Origin: JACDCA01 sp963810305
Lineage (GTDB): Bacteria > Acidobacteriota > Vicinamibacteria > Vicinamibacterales > 2-12-FULL-66-21
Length of the DNA: 64,000 bases
Reading direction: 5' to 3'
Assembly (NCBI GenBank): GCA_963810305.1
Contig: CAWEMY010000010.1
Location: 1 to 64,000 of the forward strand
The notes beneath the pieces are model-generated. The model was not told the origin of the DNA and did not search any database. It saw only the letters and a list, made by a program, of their open reading frames with translations. Shown here one piece after another: positions 34,866-44,552 of this stretch (positions within the stretch are counted from its first letter, which is position 1; every line of letters starts with the position of its first letter). The position numbers and the translations under genes are program-made.

Positions 34866-35441
34866 ATGAAACGAGTATTCGTAGGCGCGGCGCTTGCGAC
34901 CACTGTAACTTTGGGAATGGTCGCGTCTGCTCAGAGTACGGGACAGCCGCCTCAGGCGCCGCCGCCGGCAACGGCTCAGGCTCCGGCTCAGCAGCCCACC
35001 GCGAAGGCCCCAGAACAGCAGGTCACTCTGGTTGGCTGCGTACAGACTGAAGACGACTACCGCAAGGCGCACAACCTCGCCAAGGGTGGCGCGGTCGGGA
35101 CGGGCGCCGGATCGGGCAATGAGTTCGTGCTGATCAACGCGTCGCTAGCGAGCGACGCCCCCGCGGCGACGGGCACGTCTGGCACCACCGCCGAGGGCAA
35201 GGCCTTCGAGCTCTCCGGTGACAAAGAAGGCGATCTGAAAGCCTTCGTTGGCAAGCGGGTCGAGATCATGGGCAAACTGAAGGCAGCGGAAAAATCAGCG
35301 ACTGGCGCGCCGACCGGCGGCGCGACGGCCGGCACACCGCCGACCGGCGTCGACGTTGCGAGCCAGGATCTCAAGCTCCGTGAAGTGGACGTAGTGTCAG
35401 TGAAGGAAAGCGCCGGCACCTGCCCGGCGCCCATGAAGTAA
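34866..35441 (+). CDS. exported protein, paralogue of the lipoprotein at 18136-18618
   Basis: 191 residues. AAGGAGG (34854-34860) precedes the ATG. Signal peptide VGAALATTVTLGMVASAQ, then a Pro/Gln/Ala-rich linker. The conserved part begins VTLVGCVQTEDDYRKA, continues EFVLINASL and ends LKAFVGKRVEIMGKLKAAE, then REVDVVSVKESAGTCP. Order and spacing match the 18136 lipoprotein, but this one has no lipobox. Possibly a small beta-barrel or OB-like fold; function unknown. An intrinsic terminator follows. Confidence 0.7.
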   Translation: MKRVFVGAALATTVTLGMVASAQSTGQPPQAPPPATAQAPAQQPTAKAPEQQVTLVGCVQTEDDYRKAHNLAKGGAVGTGAGSGNEFVLINASLASDAPAATGTSGTTAEGKAFELSGDKEGDLKAFVGKRVEIMGKLKAAEKSATGAPTGGATAGTPPTGVDVASQDLKLREVDVVSVKESAGTCPAPMK

Positions 35442-35458
35442 CAGGCGCTCTCGGCAGA

Positions 35459-35494
35459 ACAGCGGCGACGCGTCAGGTCGCCGCTGTTTTTTTT
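35459..35494 (+). terminator. intrinsic terminator
   Basis: Perfect 11-bp stem ACAGCGGCGAC / GTCGCCGCTGT (35459-35469 with 35477-35487), 7-base loop, then an 8-T run. It lies 18 bp after the stop of the exported-protein gene. One of the few conventional terminators here. Confidence 0.92.
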
Positions 35495-35598
35495 GTACGC
35501 ACACCGTCCGGACTCGTACACCTCTTGTCCTGGCTGTATCATTCGTCCATTCACTGGACGGCTGGTGGGCTCGAACAGCCGGCCACCGGGAGGTGCCG

Positions 35599-38500
35599 AT
35601 GTCCATCCGCCGTACAGCCGCGGCATCGCTTCTCGCACTCTTTTTCTCGTGCCCGTCAGCGGCGCAGCCGCCGCTTCCGTCCGAGGCCGAACGACTGACC
35701 ACCGAAGCGGCGGGGCTGGTCGCACAGGCCGCAACTGCCCAGCAGGGCGTTGACGCCCTGCAGAACGCCCTCGTGATGTGGCGCAAAGCGGCCGACCGCG
35801 CCGGCGAGGCCCGAACGCTGTACCTGATCGGTCGCGGGCACAATCGACTCAGTCGACAGGAAGACGCCATTGCGCACTATGAGCAAGCGCTGGTCATTCA
35901 GCGGGCGCTGAAAGACCGTGCGGGCGAAGGCCGCAGCCTCACCCAGATCGGGATCTCCTACAACGCCTTGAGCCGCTACGACAACGCCATCGAGCGGCTC
36001 GATGCGGCGGTCGCGATTGCGCGCGAAGTCAGGGATCTGGAGGACGAGTCGATTGCGCTCAGTGCGCTCGGCAACAGCTATCACCTCCTCAATCGTTACG
36101 ACAAGGCCGTTGAATACCTCGAGCCCGCGGTCGCGGCGGCCCGTGAGGCCAGGAACCAGTCAGCCGAAGCCAACGCGCTCAATAACCTCGGCAGCGCGCA
36201 GCGAGCGCTTCGCCGGTACGACCAGGCGACGGAGAACTACCAGAAAGCCCTGAGCGTCTACCGCACGCTCGAGGACCGCTCCAGTGAAGCGGGTACGCTC
36301 AGTAATCTGGCCATCGTCCACAACCTGCTCAATCGCAACGATGTGGCCATCGGCCTCTACCAGGAGGCGCTCGAGATTCACCGGACGCTGAAGAACCGAA
36401 CGGGTGAAGGGGTGGTGCTGAACAATCTTGGCCAGAGCTACATCCGCCTGCGTCAATACGAGAAGGCCATCGAGAACCTCGAACCGGCGCTGGTCATCGC
36501 CCGTGAAGTGAAGCGCAGAACGGGCGAGGCGAACACGCTGACCGGACTGGGCGATGCCTACAGCTCCCTCGGCGATCCCCAGCGGGCCATCGGATACTAC
36601 GAGGACGCGCTGGCGATCCATCGCGAGGTGAAGAGCCGCGGCAACGAGGCCAGCACGCTCGTAACGCTGAGCGATCTGCACAATAAGCTTGGTCGGTACG
36701 AGACGGCGATTGCGACGCTGGGGCAGGCGCTGGCGACCGCCCGCGAGATGAAGGACACCGAGCTCGAATCAAGAGTCCTCAGCACGGTGGCCGATGCGTA
36801 CCTGTACCTCGGTCGTGCCGACGAGGCCGTGACTCATTACGACCAGGCGCTCGTTCTGGCCCGATCGGTCAAGGATCGTGCAGGCGAAGGCATCATTCTG
36901 AACAGTCTCGGGCAGGCGTACGTCACGATCGAGCGGTACGAGCAGGCGCTGACCTACCTTCAGCAGGGGATTGTCGATCGCGCGAGAGTTGAAACGGCCA
37001 CCAGCCAGACCTACGCCCTCAACAGCCTGGGTGATGTCTACAGCCGGATGGGCCAGCAGGACAAAGCCCTCGAGGCCCACACCGAGGCCCTGGCCATCGC
37101 TCGCGAAGCCAAGTACCGGCCCGGGGAGAGCCTCGCACTGTTCCGCCTCGGGGATACCCATCGCAAGCTCGGACAACTCGAGAAGGCGATCGAATACCTG
37201 GAACCCGCGCTGGCGGCCGCGCGCGGCCTCGGGGATCCCGAGGCGGAAACGATGACGCTGACCGGGCTCGCGAGAGTCGCGCGTGACCGGGGGGACCTGG
37301 CCCGGGCACGATCCCTCGCCGAGGAGACTCTCGCCCGGGTTGAATCCGTCCGATCGCAGATGTTCGGCCGGGAATCGCGCACCGCATACTTCGCGACCGC
37401 CCAGGCCGCCAATGCGTTGCACGTCGACATCCTCATGAGGATGCACAAGGCCACGCCGGCGGCCGGCTACGACATCCTGGCGCTCGATTCGAGCGAGCGG
37501 CGGCGAGCGCGAGGCCTGCTCGAACTGCTGACTGAGGCCGGCATGGACGTCAGAGAGGGGGCGGACGCTGCGCTGGTGCAGCGTGAGCGCGCGATCGAGA
37601 CTCAGTTGAACACGCTGGCCGCCGCCCGGATGCAGTTGCGGAGCCGCGCGCACACTCCCGAGGCGGTCGCGTCGCTCGACAAGGACATCGCCCGCCTGGA
37701 ACAGGAGCGCGAGCGGCTCGAAATCGAGGTCCGGCGCAGCAGCCCTCGTTACGCGGCGCTGGCGCATCCGCAGCCGCTCGTTACCCGCGACATCCAGCAG
37801 AACCTGCTGGATGCCGAGACGCTTCTGCTCGAGTTCCTGCTCGGTGAGGACCGGAGTTACGTATGGGCGTTGTCGAGGACCTCGCTGGTCAGTTCTGAAC
37901 TGCCGAAGCGGAGCGAGGTCGAGGCCGCGGTACGAACCCTTCTCGACCTGATGAACGGACGCCGTTCCGGCGCTGGGCTTCAGGACGCAGCCCGCACCCT
38001 CAGCGGGATGCTCCTTGGGCCGGTCGCGCACGAGCTCCGGGGCCGGCGCCTGGTCATAGTTGGCGACGGGGCCTTGCAGTACGTGCCGTTTGCGATGCTG
38101 CCGTCACCGCTGCCCGCGCACGCAGCGACGGGCTCGCAGGGCAGCGCCGGTTCACAACCGCTCATCGTGAATCACGAAATCGTGACGCTTCCATCGGCAT
38201 CGACGCTCGGCATCATGCGAATCGAGCTAGCGAAACGCGCACCCGCTCGCAACGGGATCGCGGTCGTGGCTGATCCTGTCTTCTCGGCAGCCGACGACCG
38301 GCTGAAGGGGATCGGCGCTGCAGCACAGATCGAGTCGACCGCCACCGCGGCTGCCGAGAACACGCGGCTCCTCGCGCATCTGTCGGGCGCCGCCGCGGCG
38401 AAAGGACCCTCGCTGGTGATTCCGCGGCTGCCATTCACCCGACAGGAAGCGGATCGCATCCTCGCCCTCAACTCCGGCGCGGCGAACTTCAAGGCCGTGG

Positions 38501-38997
38501 ATTTCACCGCCAACAAGGCAACCGTGACGAGCGGACGGCTCGCGACCTACCGCTACGTCCATTTCGCGACTCACGGGTACCTGGACACCGAACGCCCGGG
38601 TTTCTCATCGCTGGTCCTCTCGACGGTCGACGAGAAGGGGCGACTCCAGGACGGGTTCCTGCGCGCCAACGACATCTACAATCTCAAACTGCCCGCCGAG
38701 GTGGTCGTGCTCAGCGCTTGCCAGAGCGGTCTGGGCAAGGAGATCAAGGGAGAAGGTCTGGTCGGCCTCACCCGAGGCTTCATGTACGCCGGCGCGGCGC
38801 GAATCGTCGTCAGCCTCTGGAGCGTCAGCGACGAGGGAACGTCGGAGTTGATGTCCAGGTTCTACCGGAGAATGCTCGACGGAGGCCAGCGCCCCGCGGC
38901 TGCGCTGCGCGCCGCCCAGATCGAGATGTCGCGCGACGCTCGGTGGCGCTCACCCTACTACTGGGCGGCCTTCACGCTGCAGGGCGAGTGGCGCTGA
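35599..38997 (+). CDS. exported TPR protein with C-terminal CHAT (caspase-like) domain
   Basis: 1132 residues. A signal-like start (SIRRTAAASLLALFFSCPSA) follows GGGAGG 5 bases before the ATG. About a dozen TPR units (AIAHYEQALVIQRALKDRAG, AIERLDAAVAIAREVRDLED and similar) run to about residue 590, then a helical connector and the CHAT domain. The caspase-like dyad is H992 in HFATHG and C1041 in VVLSACQSG, both intact, so it may be an active cysteine peptidase. Family members include separase-like and defence-associated proteases; this one looks periplasmic. Target unknown. The next gene overlaps by 10 bases. Confidence 0.9.
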   Translation: MSIRRTAAASLLALFFSCPSAAQPPLPSEAERLTTEAAGLVAQAATAQQGVDALQNALVMWRKAADRAGEARTLYLIGRGHNRLSRQEDAIAHYEQALVIQRALKDRAGEGRSLTQIGISYNALSRYDNAIERLDAAVAIAREVRDLEDESIALSALGNSYHLLNRYDKAVEYLEPAVAAAREARNQSAEANALNNLGSAQRALRRYDQATENYQKALSVYRTLEDRSSEAGTLSNLAIVHNLLNRNDVAIGLYQEALEIHRTLKNRTGEGVVLNNLGQSYIRLRQYEKAIENLEPALVIAREVKRRTGEANTLTGLGDAYSSLGDPQRAIGYYEDALAIHREVKSRGNEASTLVTLSDLHNKLGRYETAIATLGQALATAREMKDTELESRVLSTVADAYLYLGRADEAVTHYDQALVLARSVKDRAGEGIILNSLGQAYVTIERYEQALTYLQQGIVDRARVETATSQTYALNSLGDVYSRMGQQDKALEAHTEALAIAREAKYRPGESLALFRLGDTHRKLGQLEKAIEYLEPALAAARGLGDPEAETMTLTGLARVARDRGDLARARSLAEETLARVESVRSQMFGRESRTAYFATAQAANALHVDILMRMHKATPAAGYDILALDSSERRRARGLLELLTEAGMDVREGADAALVQRERAIETQLNTLAAARMQLRSRAHTPEAVASLDKDIARLEQERERLEIEVRRSSPRYAALAHPQPLVTRDIQQNLLDAETLLLEFLLGEDRSYVWALSRTSLVSSELPKRSEVEAAVRTLLDLMNGRRSGAGLQDAARTLSGMLLGPVAHELRGRRLVIVGDGALQYVPFAMLPSPLPAHAATGSQGSAGSQPLIVNHEIVTLPSASTLGIMRIELAKRAPARNGIAVVADPVFSAADDRLKGIGAAAQIESTATAAAENTRLLAHLSGAAAAKGPSLVIPRLPFTRQEADRILALNSGAANFKAVDFTANKATVTSGRLATYRYVHFATHGYLDTERPGFSSLVLSTVDEKGRLQDGFLRANDIYNLKLPAEVVVLSACQSGLGKEIKGEGLVGLTRGFMYAGAARIVVSLWSVSDEGTSELMSRFYRRMLDGGQRPAAALRAAQIEMSRDARWRSPYYWAAFTLQGEWR

Positions 38998-39869
38998 GGG
39001 TCGCGCCGGCTCTCGTCATGGCGTGGCTCCCGCCGTTGATGCTGTCGGGCGTGATCCATTCATTCCAGCAACCGTCATTTCGATCGAGCACACTCGCGGT
39101 TCGCGTCGATGTGCTCGTCACCGACGGTCACAAGCCGGTGGCCGGTCTCACCGCGCGCGATTTCGACCTTCGCGACAACGGTGTCGCGCAGTCGATCGAA
39201 CTGGTGGATACCGCGGATCTTCCGGTGAACGTCGTACTCGCGCTCGACACCAGCGGCAGTATGACCGGGTCGCGCCATGCCGATCTCGTTGCTGCGAGTG
39301 AGGCGATGCTCGGCGGGCTCCTGCCGGTTGATCGCGCGGCTCTGACGACGTTCAGTCATGCCGTGATGCCAAGGATTCCACTGACCAGTGACTTGGATGC
39401 CGTTCGAGAGGCGCTGCGCAGTTTCACGCCGTCCGGCCTGACCGCCGTCATGGACGGGGTGTATGTGGCATTGACGACCACTCTGGCGCAGTCGGGGCGC
39501 TCTCTCGTCGTCGTATGCACCGACGGCTCGGATGTCTCGAGCTGGCTGCGGCCGGATGACGTGATCGAGAGCGCGAAGCGATCGAACGCCGTCATCTATG
39601 CGGTGGCGTCGGCAGACGCGCGGAGCGTCGCCTCCCTCGAGGAACTCACGGAACTGACTGGCGGCGGCATGATTCGCGTCGCGAAGAGTACGGACCTCCG
39701 CGGTGCGTTTGACCGGATCCTGCGGGAGTTCCGCAGCCGCTACATCCTGTCGTACACGCCCACTGGCGTCCCGTTGGGCGGTTGGCACCGGCTCGACGTT
39801 CGCCTCAAACGCCGCGGGTTGACACTGAAGGCGCGCCCCGGCTACATCGGCGTGGAGCCTGACAGGTAA
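38988..39869 (+). CDS. VWFA-related exported protein (Acidobacteria-type VWA domain)
   Basis: 293 residues from the GTG at 38988, which overlaps the CHAT gene end; an ATG at 39018 is the alternative. Signal-like APALVMAWLPPLMLSGVI. Then TLAVRVDVLVTDGHKPVAGL and FDLRDNGVAQSIELVD, typical of the VWFA-related acidobacterial domain, and the MIDAS site LALDTSGSMTGS. The C-terminal RSRYILSYTPTG and TLKARPGYIGVE are family hallmarks. The class is greatly expanded in Acidobacteriota; role unknown. Translational overlap suggests it works with the CHAT protein. Confidence 0.88.
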   Translation: MALRVAPALVMAWLPPLMLSGVIHSFQQPSFRSSTLAVRVDVLVTDGHKPVAGLTARDFDLRDNGVAQSIELVDTADLPVNVVLALDTSGSMTGSRHADLVAASEAMLGGLLPVDRAALTTFSHAVMPRIPLTSDLDAVREALRSFTPSGLTAVMDGVYVALTTTLAQSGRSLVVVCTDGSDVSSWLRPDDVIESAKRSNAVIYAVASADARSVASLEELTELTGGGMIRVAKSTDLRGAFDRILREFRSRYILSYTPTGVPLGGWHRLDVRLKRRGLTLKARPGYIGVEPDR

Positions 39870-39873
39870 ACCC

Positions 39874-41252
39874 ATGCGATTGGCTGCCGCGGTCGCAAGC
39901 CTGCTGATCTCGTTGCCACTCGTGGGCACCGGCGTCGGTGGGCAAATAACCCCGACGACGGTTGCGGCACTCAAGTCCTGGATCGAGGCAGTCAAGACCC
40001 ATACCCCGGGGAGCGTCGACGCACCGGTCATCAGCGTGGCCGCGCTTTCGTACGAGGCGCGCGCAGAGTTGAACGTCGGAATGGGGTTCTTCCTCCATGT
40101 GCTGGTGGGAGGGACATACGACACGAAGCGCAATCCGGCCGCAAAGATCGTTGCGGAGCTCGCTCAATCGGCCGGGAACCCCGACGCCGACTCCTTCCTG
40201 AAACAGGCCGCCGTCCTTCACGCTGACGTGGCCGCGTACGTCGGCCGTGCCCCCATCGAGACGAGCCGAACCGCCAAAGGGGCAGGACCACGGACTGAAA
40301 AGCTGCAGATCGGCGGCGGCACAACGACTGTCCAGAGGGATGGGCCAGTTCCGCCGCTGCTGACGCAGAACCGGCTCGTTCTCGCGCGGGACGGTCAGAT
40401 TCTGGGCGAAGCGGTCGCAAGCTGGAACTGGCCGTTCGGGAGGAGCTTGCTCGATCTGGTTGGCAAGGACATGCGCGCTCTACCGCAGGCACGCAGGTCG
40501 AGGTCGGCTGTGGATCCATTCGTCGGCGCGTGGTATCACGCGACGACCGCGTACATGTTCGCCAACGGCTTGTACGGCGACGCGACTCCGCATCTGCAGC
40601 ACGCGGCGGAGGTGCTGCCTGACGATGCGCAGATTCTGTTCGATCGCGGATGCTACGCCGAGCTCATGGGGCTGCCGATGCACCAGGTGCTCTTGTCCGA
40701 AGACACCATTGCGAACAGGCGAGCGAACGCCCCGGAATGGGGGCCGCCGCGTTCGGCGCCGCCACTTCGCATTCCTACGGCCGACAAGGACGAACGCCGA
40801 GGCGGAGCGCTTGTATAGGCGAGCGGTCGCAGTCGGTCCGTCGTTGGTCGAAGCGCGTGTCCGATTGGCGCGCCTGCTGCATCTGCGCAAGCGCCACGAG
40901 GAGGCAGCCGGCGGAGCTGAAAATCGCCATGGCGGGCAATCCGCCACCGGTGGTCGGCTTCTACGCTCGCCTGTTCGCAGGGCGCGTCGCGCAGACGATG
41001 GGCGAGGCTGCAGCCGTGCAGCATTACCGGGATGCGCTCGTGCTGTTCCCTGACGCGCAATCCGCACTCCTCGCTTTGAGCCAGCTTGCGCTTCTGAAAT
41101 CCGACGTGCCAGCCACGCTCGCGCCCGTCGAACATCTGGGTCCGCGATCTGTCGAACTGATGGCCGATCCGTGGTGGCAATACCATCTCTGTAGCGGCCG
41201 CGACGCGGAAGAGCTCCTCAAAGCGCTCTGGTCAAGTGTGCCGGGCAAGTGA
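39874..41252 (+). CDS. exported TPR-like protein, two frameshifts
   Basis: About 460 residues when three frames are joined (breaks near 40790 and 40910). A signal peptide (AVASLLISLPLVGTGVGG) opens the first frame, which contains YEARAELNVGMGFFLHVLVG and AYMFANGLYGDATPHLQHA. The second frame continues EAERLYRRAVAVGPSLVEAR, and the third QHYRDALVLFPDAQSALLAL, both TPR-like. No catalytic motif. It starts 4 bp after the VWA gene and probably belongs to the same transcript. Indel errors explain the breaks more simply than a pseudogene, because repeats resume in register. Confidence 0.7.
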
Positions 41253-41368
41253 TTCGCCCCGACGTTCCCCCTTCCGGGCACTCAGCCGCTCGCGTCGTGG
41301 CGCTGACTGTTCGGGGATCGCGAATCCAAAGCAATCACTCTTTCCATGGACGGTTCAACGGGTAGGCA

Positions 41369-41857
41369 ATGACGCGGGCGCGGCACTGGACGGTGCGGAC
41401 TGCCGCGTTCGTGGCCCTGCTCGCGCCTCTCTGGATACTGCTCCTTCTGCCGCTGTGGATCGCCGGCATTGCGCTCTTCCTGTGGTTGCTCCTGTTGCTG
41501 CAGATCGTAACGGTCGTGTGGTGGCTGCCGCGCGGCCGTCGGATTATCTTCGTGTACTCGAACAGTCCGGTGTGGCAAGACTACGTCGAGAAGAACATTC
41601 TTCCGCGCCTGCCCGCGAACGCGGCCATCCTCAACTGGTCTGAGCGATCGCACTGGCCGTTCTGGAGCGTTGCGGTGTGGACGTTCAACGTCTACGCCGG
41701 CAGCCGCGAATTCAATCCACTTGGCATCGTTATCCGGCCGTGGCGCACGCCGAAGCGGTTCAGATTCTGGCGGGCCTTTCGCGATTTCAAGCACGGGAAC
41801 TCTGGTACGCTCCACCGAGTGGAGCAGGAGTTCTTCGACTGCATCAACGCAGCCTGA
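41369..41857 (+). CDS. membrane protein of unknown function
   Basis: 162 residues. Two adjacent hydrophobic stretches in the first 55 residues (LLAPLWILLLLPLWIAGIA and LFLWLLLLLQIVTVVWWL) suggest a membrane hairpin. The soluble part begins RGRRIIFVYSNSPVWQDYVE and is rich in tryptophan and arginine (RPWRTPKRFRFWRAF). I recognise no family. It precedes the methyltransferase gene by 23 bp. Confidence 0.65.
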   Translation: MTRARHWTVRTAAFVALLAPLWILLLLPLWIAGIALFLWLLLLLQIVTVVWWLPRGRRIIFVYSNSPVWQDYVEKNILPRLPANAAILNWSERSHWPFWSVAVWTFNVYAGSREFNPLGIVIRPWRTPKRFRFWRAFRDFKHGNSGTLHRVEQEFFDCINAA

Positions 41858-41880
41858 TCCTCCTGCCAGGAGGCCAGTCG

Positions 41881-42708
41881 GTGGAGCCGGCGCCAGAGAT
41901 CATCGCCTACTACGAGCGGTTCGCCGAAGAAACGCGCCTTGCGACCGGTCCCGGCCGACTGGAATTCGAGCGAACCAAAGATATTCTCCGGCGCCTGCTA
42001 CCGCCCCCTCCGGCACGGATCATCGATATCGGCGGAGCCGCCGGTGTGTACTCGGCATGGCTATCGGAACGCGGCTACGACGTGCACCTGGTCGATGCGT
42101 CGCCGCGCCTGGTCGAAGAGGCGCGCAGGCACAACCGGAACCTGACCAGACCGATCGCGTCGCTAACGGTCGCAGATGCGCGATCCCTTCCGCAGCCTGA
42201 CGGGTTTGCCGATGCTGCCCTGCTGATGGGACCTCTGTACCATCTGCAGACCGACTCCGACCGGGCCCTTGCTTTGACTGAAGCGGCCCGCGTGCTCCGT
42301 CCGGCCGCTGTCCTCATCGTCGCGGCAATCTCGCGATATGCCTCGGCCCTGGATGGCCTCGTTCGTCAGCGCTCAGCGGATCCGGCGTTCGTCCGAATGC
42401 GTAACCGGGATCTGCGTGATGGCCATCACCTCAACGAATCGGGGCACCCTGAGTACTTCACGACCGCGTATTTTCACCAGCCCGAAGATCTCCGGCGCGA
42501 GCTCGAGAACGGGGGTTTCAGTGACGTCCACGTTCTGGGGGTCGAGGGCCCCGGATGGCTCCTGGGAGATTTCGAGAGGCGGTGGGCGGAGCCGGCGTCC
42601 CGCCGGGACATCCTGGATGTCGCGCGGGCGCTGGAAACTGCACCGTCCATAGTCGGCGCCAGCGCTCATCTCATCGGCATCGGAAGACGACGAAGGGAAG
42701 GAGACTAA
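41881..42708 (+). CDS. class I SAM-dependent methyltransferase
   Basis: 275 residues from the GTG at 41881, preceded by AGGAGG at about 9 bases; a longer in-frame reading from 41677 overlaps the membrane protein gene and is rejected. SAM motif I is RIIDIGGAAGVYSAWLSERG; VHLVDASPRLVEEA gives the ribose-binding acidic residue; ADAALLMGPLYHL is motif IV. The fold resembles UbiE/class I small-molecule methyltransferases. Substrate unknown. Confidence 0.85.
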   Translation: MEPAPEIIAYYERFAEETRLATGPGRLEFERTKDILRRLLPPPPARIIDIGGAAGVYSAWLSERGYDVHLVDASPRLVEEARRHNRNLTRPIASLTVADARSLPQPDGFADAALLMGPLYHLQTDSDRALALTEAARVLRPAAVLIVAAISRYASALDGLVRQRSADPAFVRMRNRDLRDGHHLNESGHPEYFTTAYFHQPEDLRRELENGGFSDVHVLGVEGPGWLLGDFERRWAEPASRRDILDVARALETAPSIVGASAHLIGIGRRRREGD

Positions 42709-42711
42709 CGC

Positions 42712-43876
42712 GTGACGTCAACCCGATTAGCCGCAAGGCTCACTCTGACCCTCGTTGCACTCTTCGTGCGCGTTCGACCCGCTGGCCGGCATCATGGTTC
42801 ACCATGACGTGGAGGACGTGCCGGTCGACCGGGTAATCGCGAATCTCGAGAAGCTCGCGGCGAACGAGCCTCGAGTCGCACAACATCGGATCAACCTCGC
42901 CCGCGCTCATGTGATCGCGTACGCGTTGAAAAGCGGCACGATTCAGGTCGGGCGTGGGCGTGAGGCCCAAGGGCCGGCCGCCGATCCGCTGCGGGAGAAC
43001 GTCCAGCCGGTCGTCAAGCCGACGACGGACCCGGTCAAGGTGAAAGAGGCGAAAAGTCATCTGGCCAGGGCGCTCGAGCGGTACGAGCAGGCGATCGCCA
43101 TTGATCCGGCCAGTGCACTCGCACGACTTGGATATGGGTGGGCGCTCCAGCAGTCCGGCGCGGCCGCGAAGGCAATCGCTGCGTACCGTGTCGCGATCGA
43201 CCTCGCCTGGAAAGATGAACAACGTACCACGACCGTGAGGCTGTACGGGTGGCAGTCGATAACCGAGGAAGCGTCACGTCACCTGATCCCACTGCTGGAT
43301 CCCGTCAAGGACGAAAAGGAAATCGCGACGGTTCGCTCGCGCGTCGCCGATTTGCGGCGGATGCCTCGCGCGATCACGCCGATCGTCATCCCGTTGCGCG
43401 ATGGTGCGACTGCTCTCGACCTCGCCGACGACTCTGCCGCCGTCTCTTTTGATGCGGACGGCACCGGTCTGCAAAGGCGCTGGACGTGGATCACGAAAGA
43501 CGCCGGCTGGCTGGTGTTCGACCCGCGCGGTCGAGGAGAAATCCGGTCGGCGCTGCAGATGTTCGGCAACGTTACTTTCTGGCTGTTCTGGAGCAACGGC
43601 TACGACGCCATGAAGTCGCTCGACGACGACTTCGACGGTCGGCTCAAGGGGAAGGAACTGACCGGTCTTGCGATCTGGCGGGACGCCAATACGAATGGTG
43701 TCAGCGAGCGCGGCGAGGTCAAGCCGCTGGCCCACTGGGCGATCGTCGAACTGTCCTATGCGTATTCATTTGATGAAACGCATCCGGACGAGATTCCCTT
43801 CGCCCCGGCGGGGGTGACGTTCAAGAACGGCGTCACGCGTCCGACCTTCGATCTGCTGCTCCATCGCGCTCGATGA
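42712..43876 (+). CDS. lipoprotein with TPR-like and EF-hand-like motifs, frameshift after signal peptide
   Basis: From the GTG at 42712 a signal peptide reads LAARLTLTLVALF; one frame change there (near 42760) would place S-C-A after it, forming a lipobox, and continue DPLAGIMVHHDVEDVPVD. Total about 388 residues. A TPR-like ALERYEQAIAIDPASALARL is followed near the C-terminus by two EF-hand-like loops: DDDFDGRLKGKEL and DANTNGVSERGEVKPL, with acidic residues at alternate positions. Probably calcium-binding and exported. The exact start and the break need confirmation. It lies between the methyltransferase and GNAT genes. Confidence 0.6.
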
Positions 43877-43880
43877 CGCC

Positions 43881-44465
43881 GTGAAAAACGAGACGACCGG
43901 TTCTTTCGACTGGGGTACTGCGCTCCCGACGCTGCCGGCGCGCCGCGTCGATCTTTCGTGGCTGACGTTGGACGATGCTCCGGCAGTCTTCGAGATCTTC
44001 GGTGACCTCGAAGTGATGCGATTCTGGAGTTCGCCGCCCCTGCCGGATCTTGCAGCCGCGCGCGACCTTATCGAGGAGATCCACGACCACTTCCGCGCGC
44101 GGCGGCTGTTTCAGTGGGGGATCCGGCTTCGAGAGTCAGGGCAGATTATCGGGACGAGCACGCTGTACGACGTGAGCCTGGAGCACCATCGGGCGGGGAT
44201 CGGATTCGCTCTGCGGCGCAGCGCCTGGGGTCAGGGCCTGGCGACGGAGGTGCTAGGCACGCTCATCGGCTTTGCCTTCGACACACTCGACCTCCAGCGC
44301 CTCGAAGCGGACGTGGATCCTGACAATCACCGCTCGTTGGCCACGCTCGAGCGCCAAAGTTTTCGCCGGGAGGGGTACCTCCGCGAGCGCTGGCACCATA
44401 TGGGTGACATACGGGACACGGTGTTTTTGGGGCTTCTGCGGCGCGAGTGGACCCAAAGAGCGTAA
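43881..44465 (+). CDS. GNAT acetyltransferase, RimJ/RimL-like
   Basis: 194 residues from a GTG 4 bases after the previous stop. ARRVDLSWLTLDDAPAVFEI, GIRLRESGQIIGTSTLYDV, GIGFALRRSAWGQGLATEVL (CoA-binding R/Q-x-x-G-x-G/A region) and LEADVDPDNHRSLATLERQ are typical of the PF13302 group, which acetylates protein N-termini or small amines. Target unknown. The last gene of this run before the CsgG-like gene. Confidence 0.88.
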   Translation: MKNETTGSFDWGTALPTLPARRVDLSWLTLDDAPAVFEIFGDLEVMRFWSSPPLPDLAAARDLIEEIHDHFRARRLFQWGIRLRESGQIIGTSTLYDVSLEHHRAGIGFALRRSAWGQGLATEVLGTLIGFAFDTLDLQRLEADVDPDNHRSLATLERQSFRREGYLRERWHHMGDIRDTVFLGLLRREWTQRA

Positions 44466-44552
44466 AAGTTACTCTGCAGACATGCCATTACGCGATTTCG
44501 GACAATTCTGGTAAGCTCTTCCATGCCCCCTTTTTCTCATCCGGAGGTAAGT

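Noticed and set aside
44523..44552. ATG at 44523 as the start of the CsgG-like gene
   Set aside because: The GTG at 44553 has a well-placed GGAGG and begins directly at the signal peptide.
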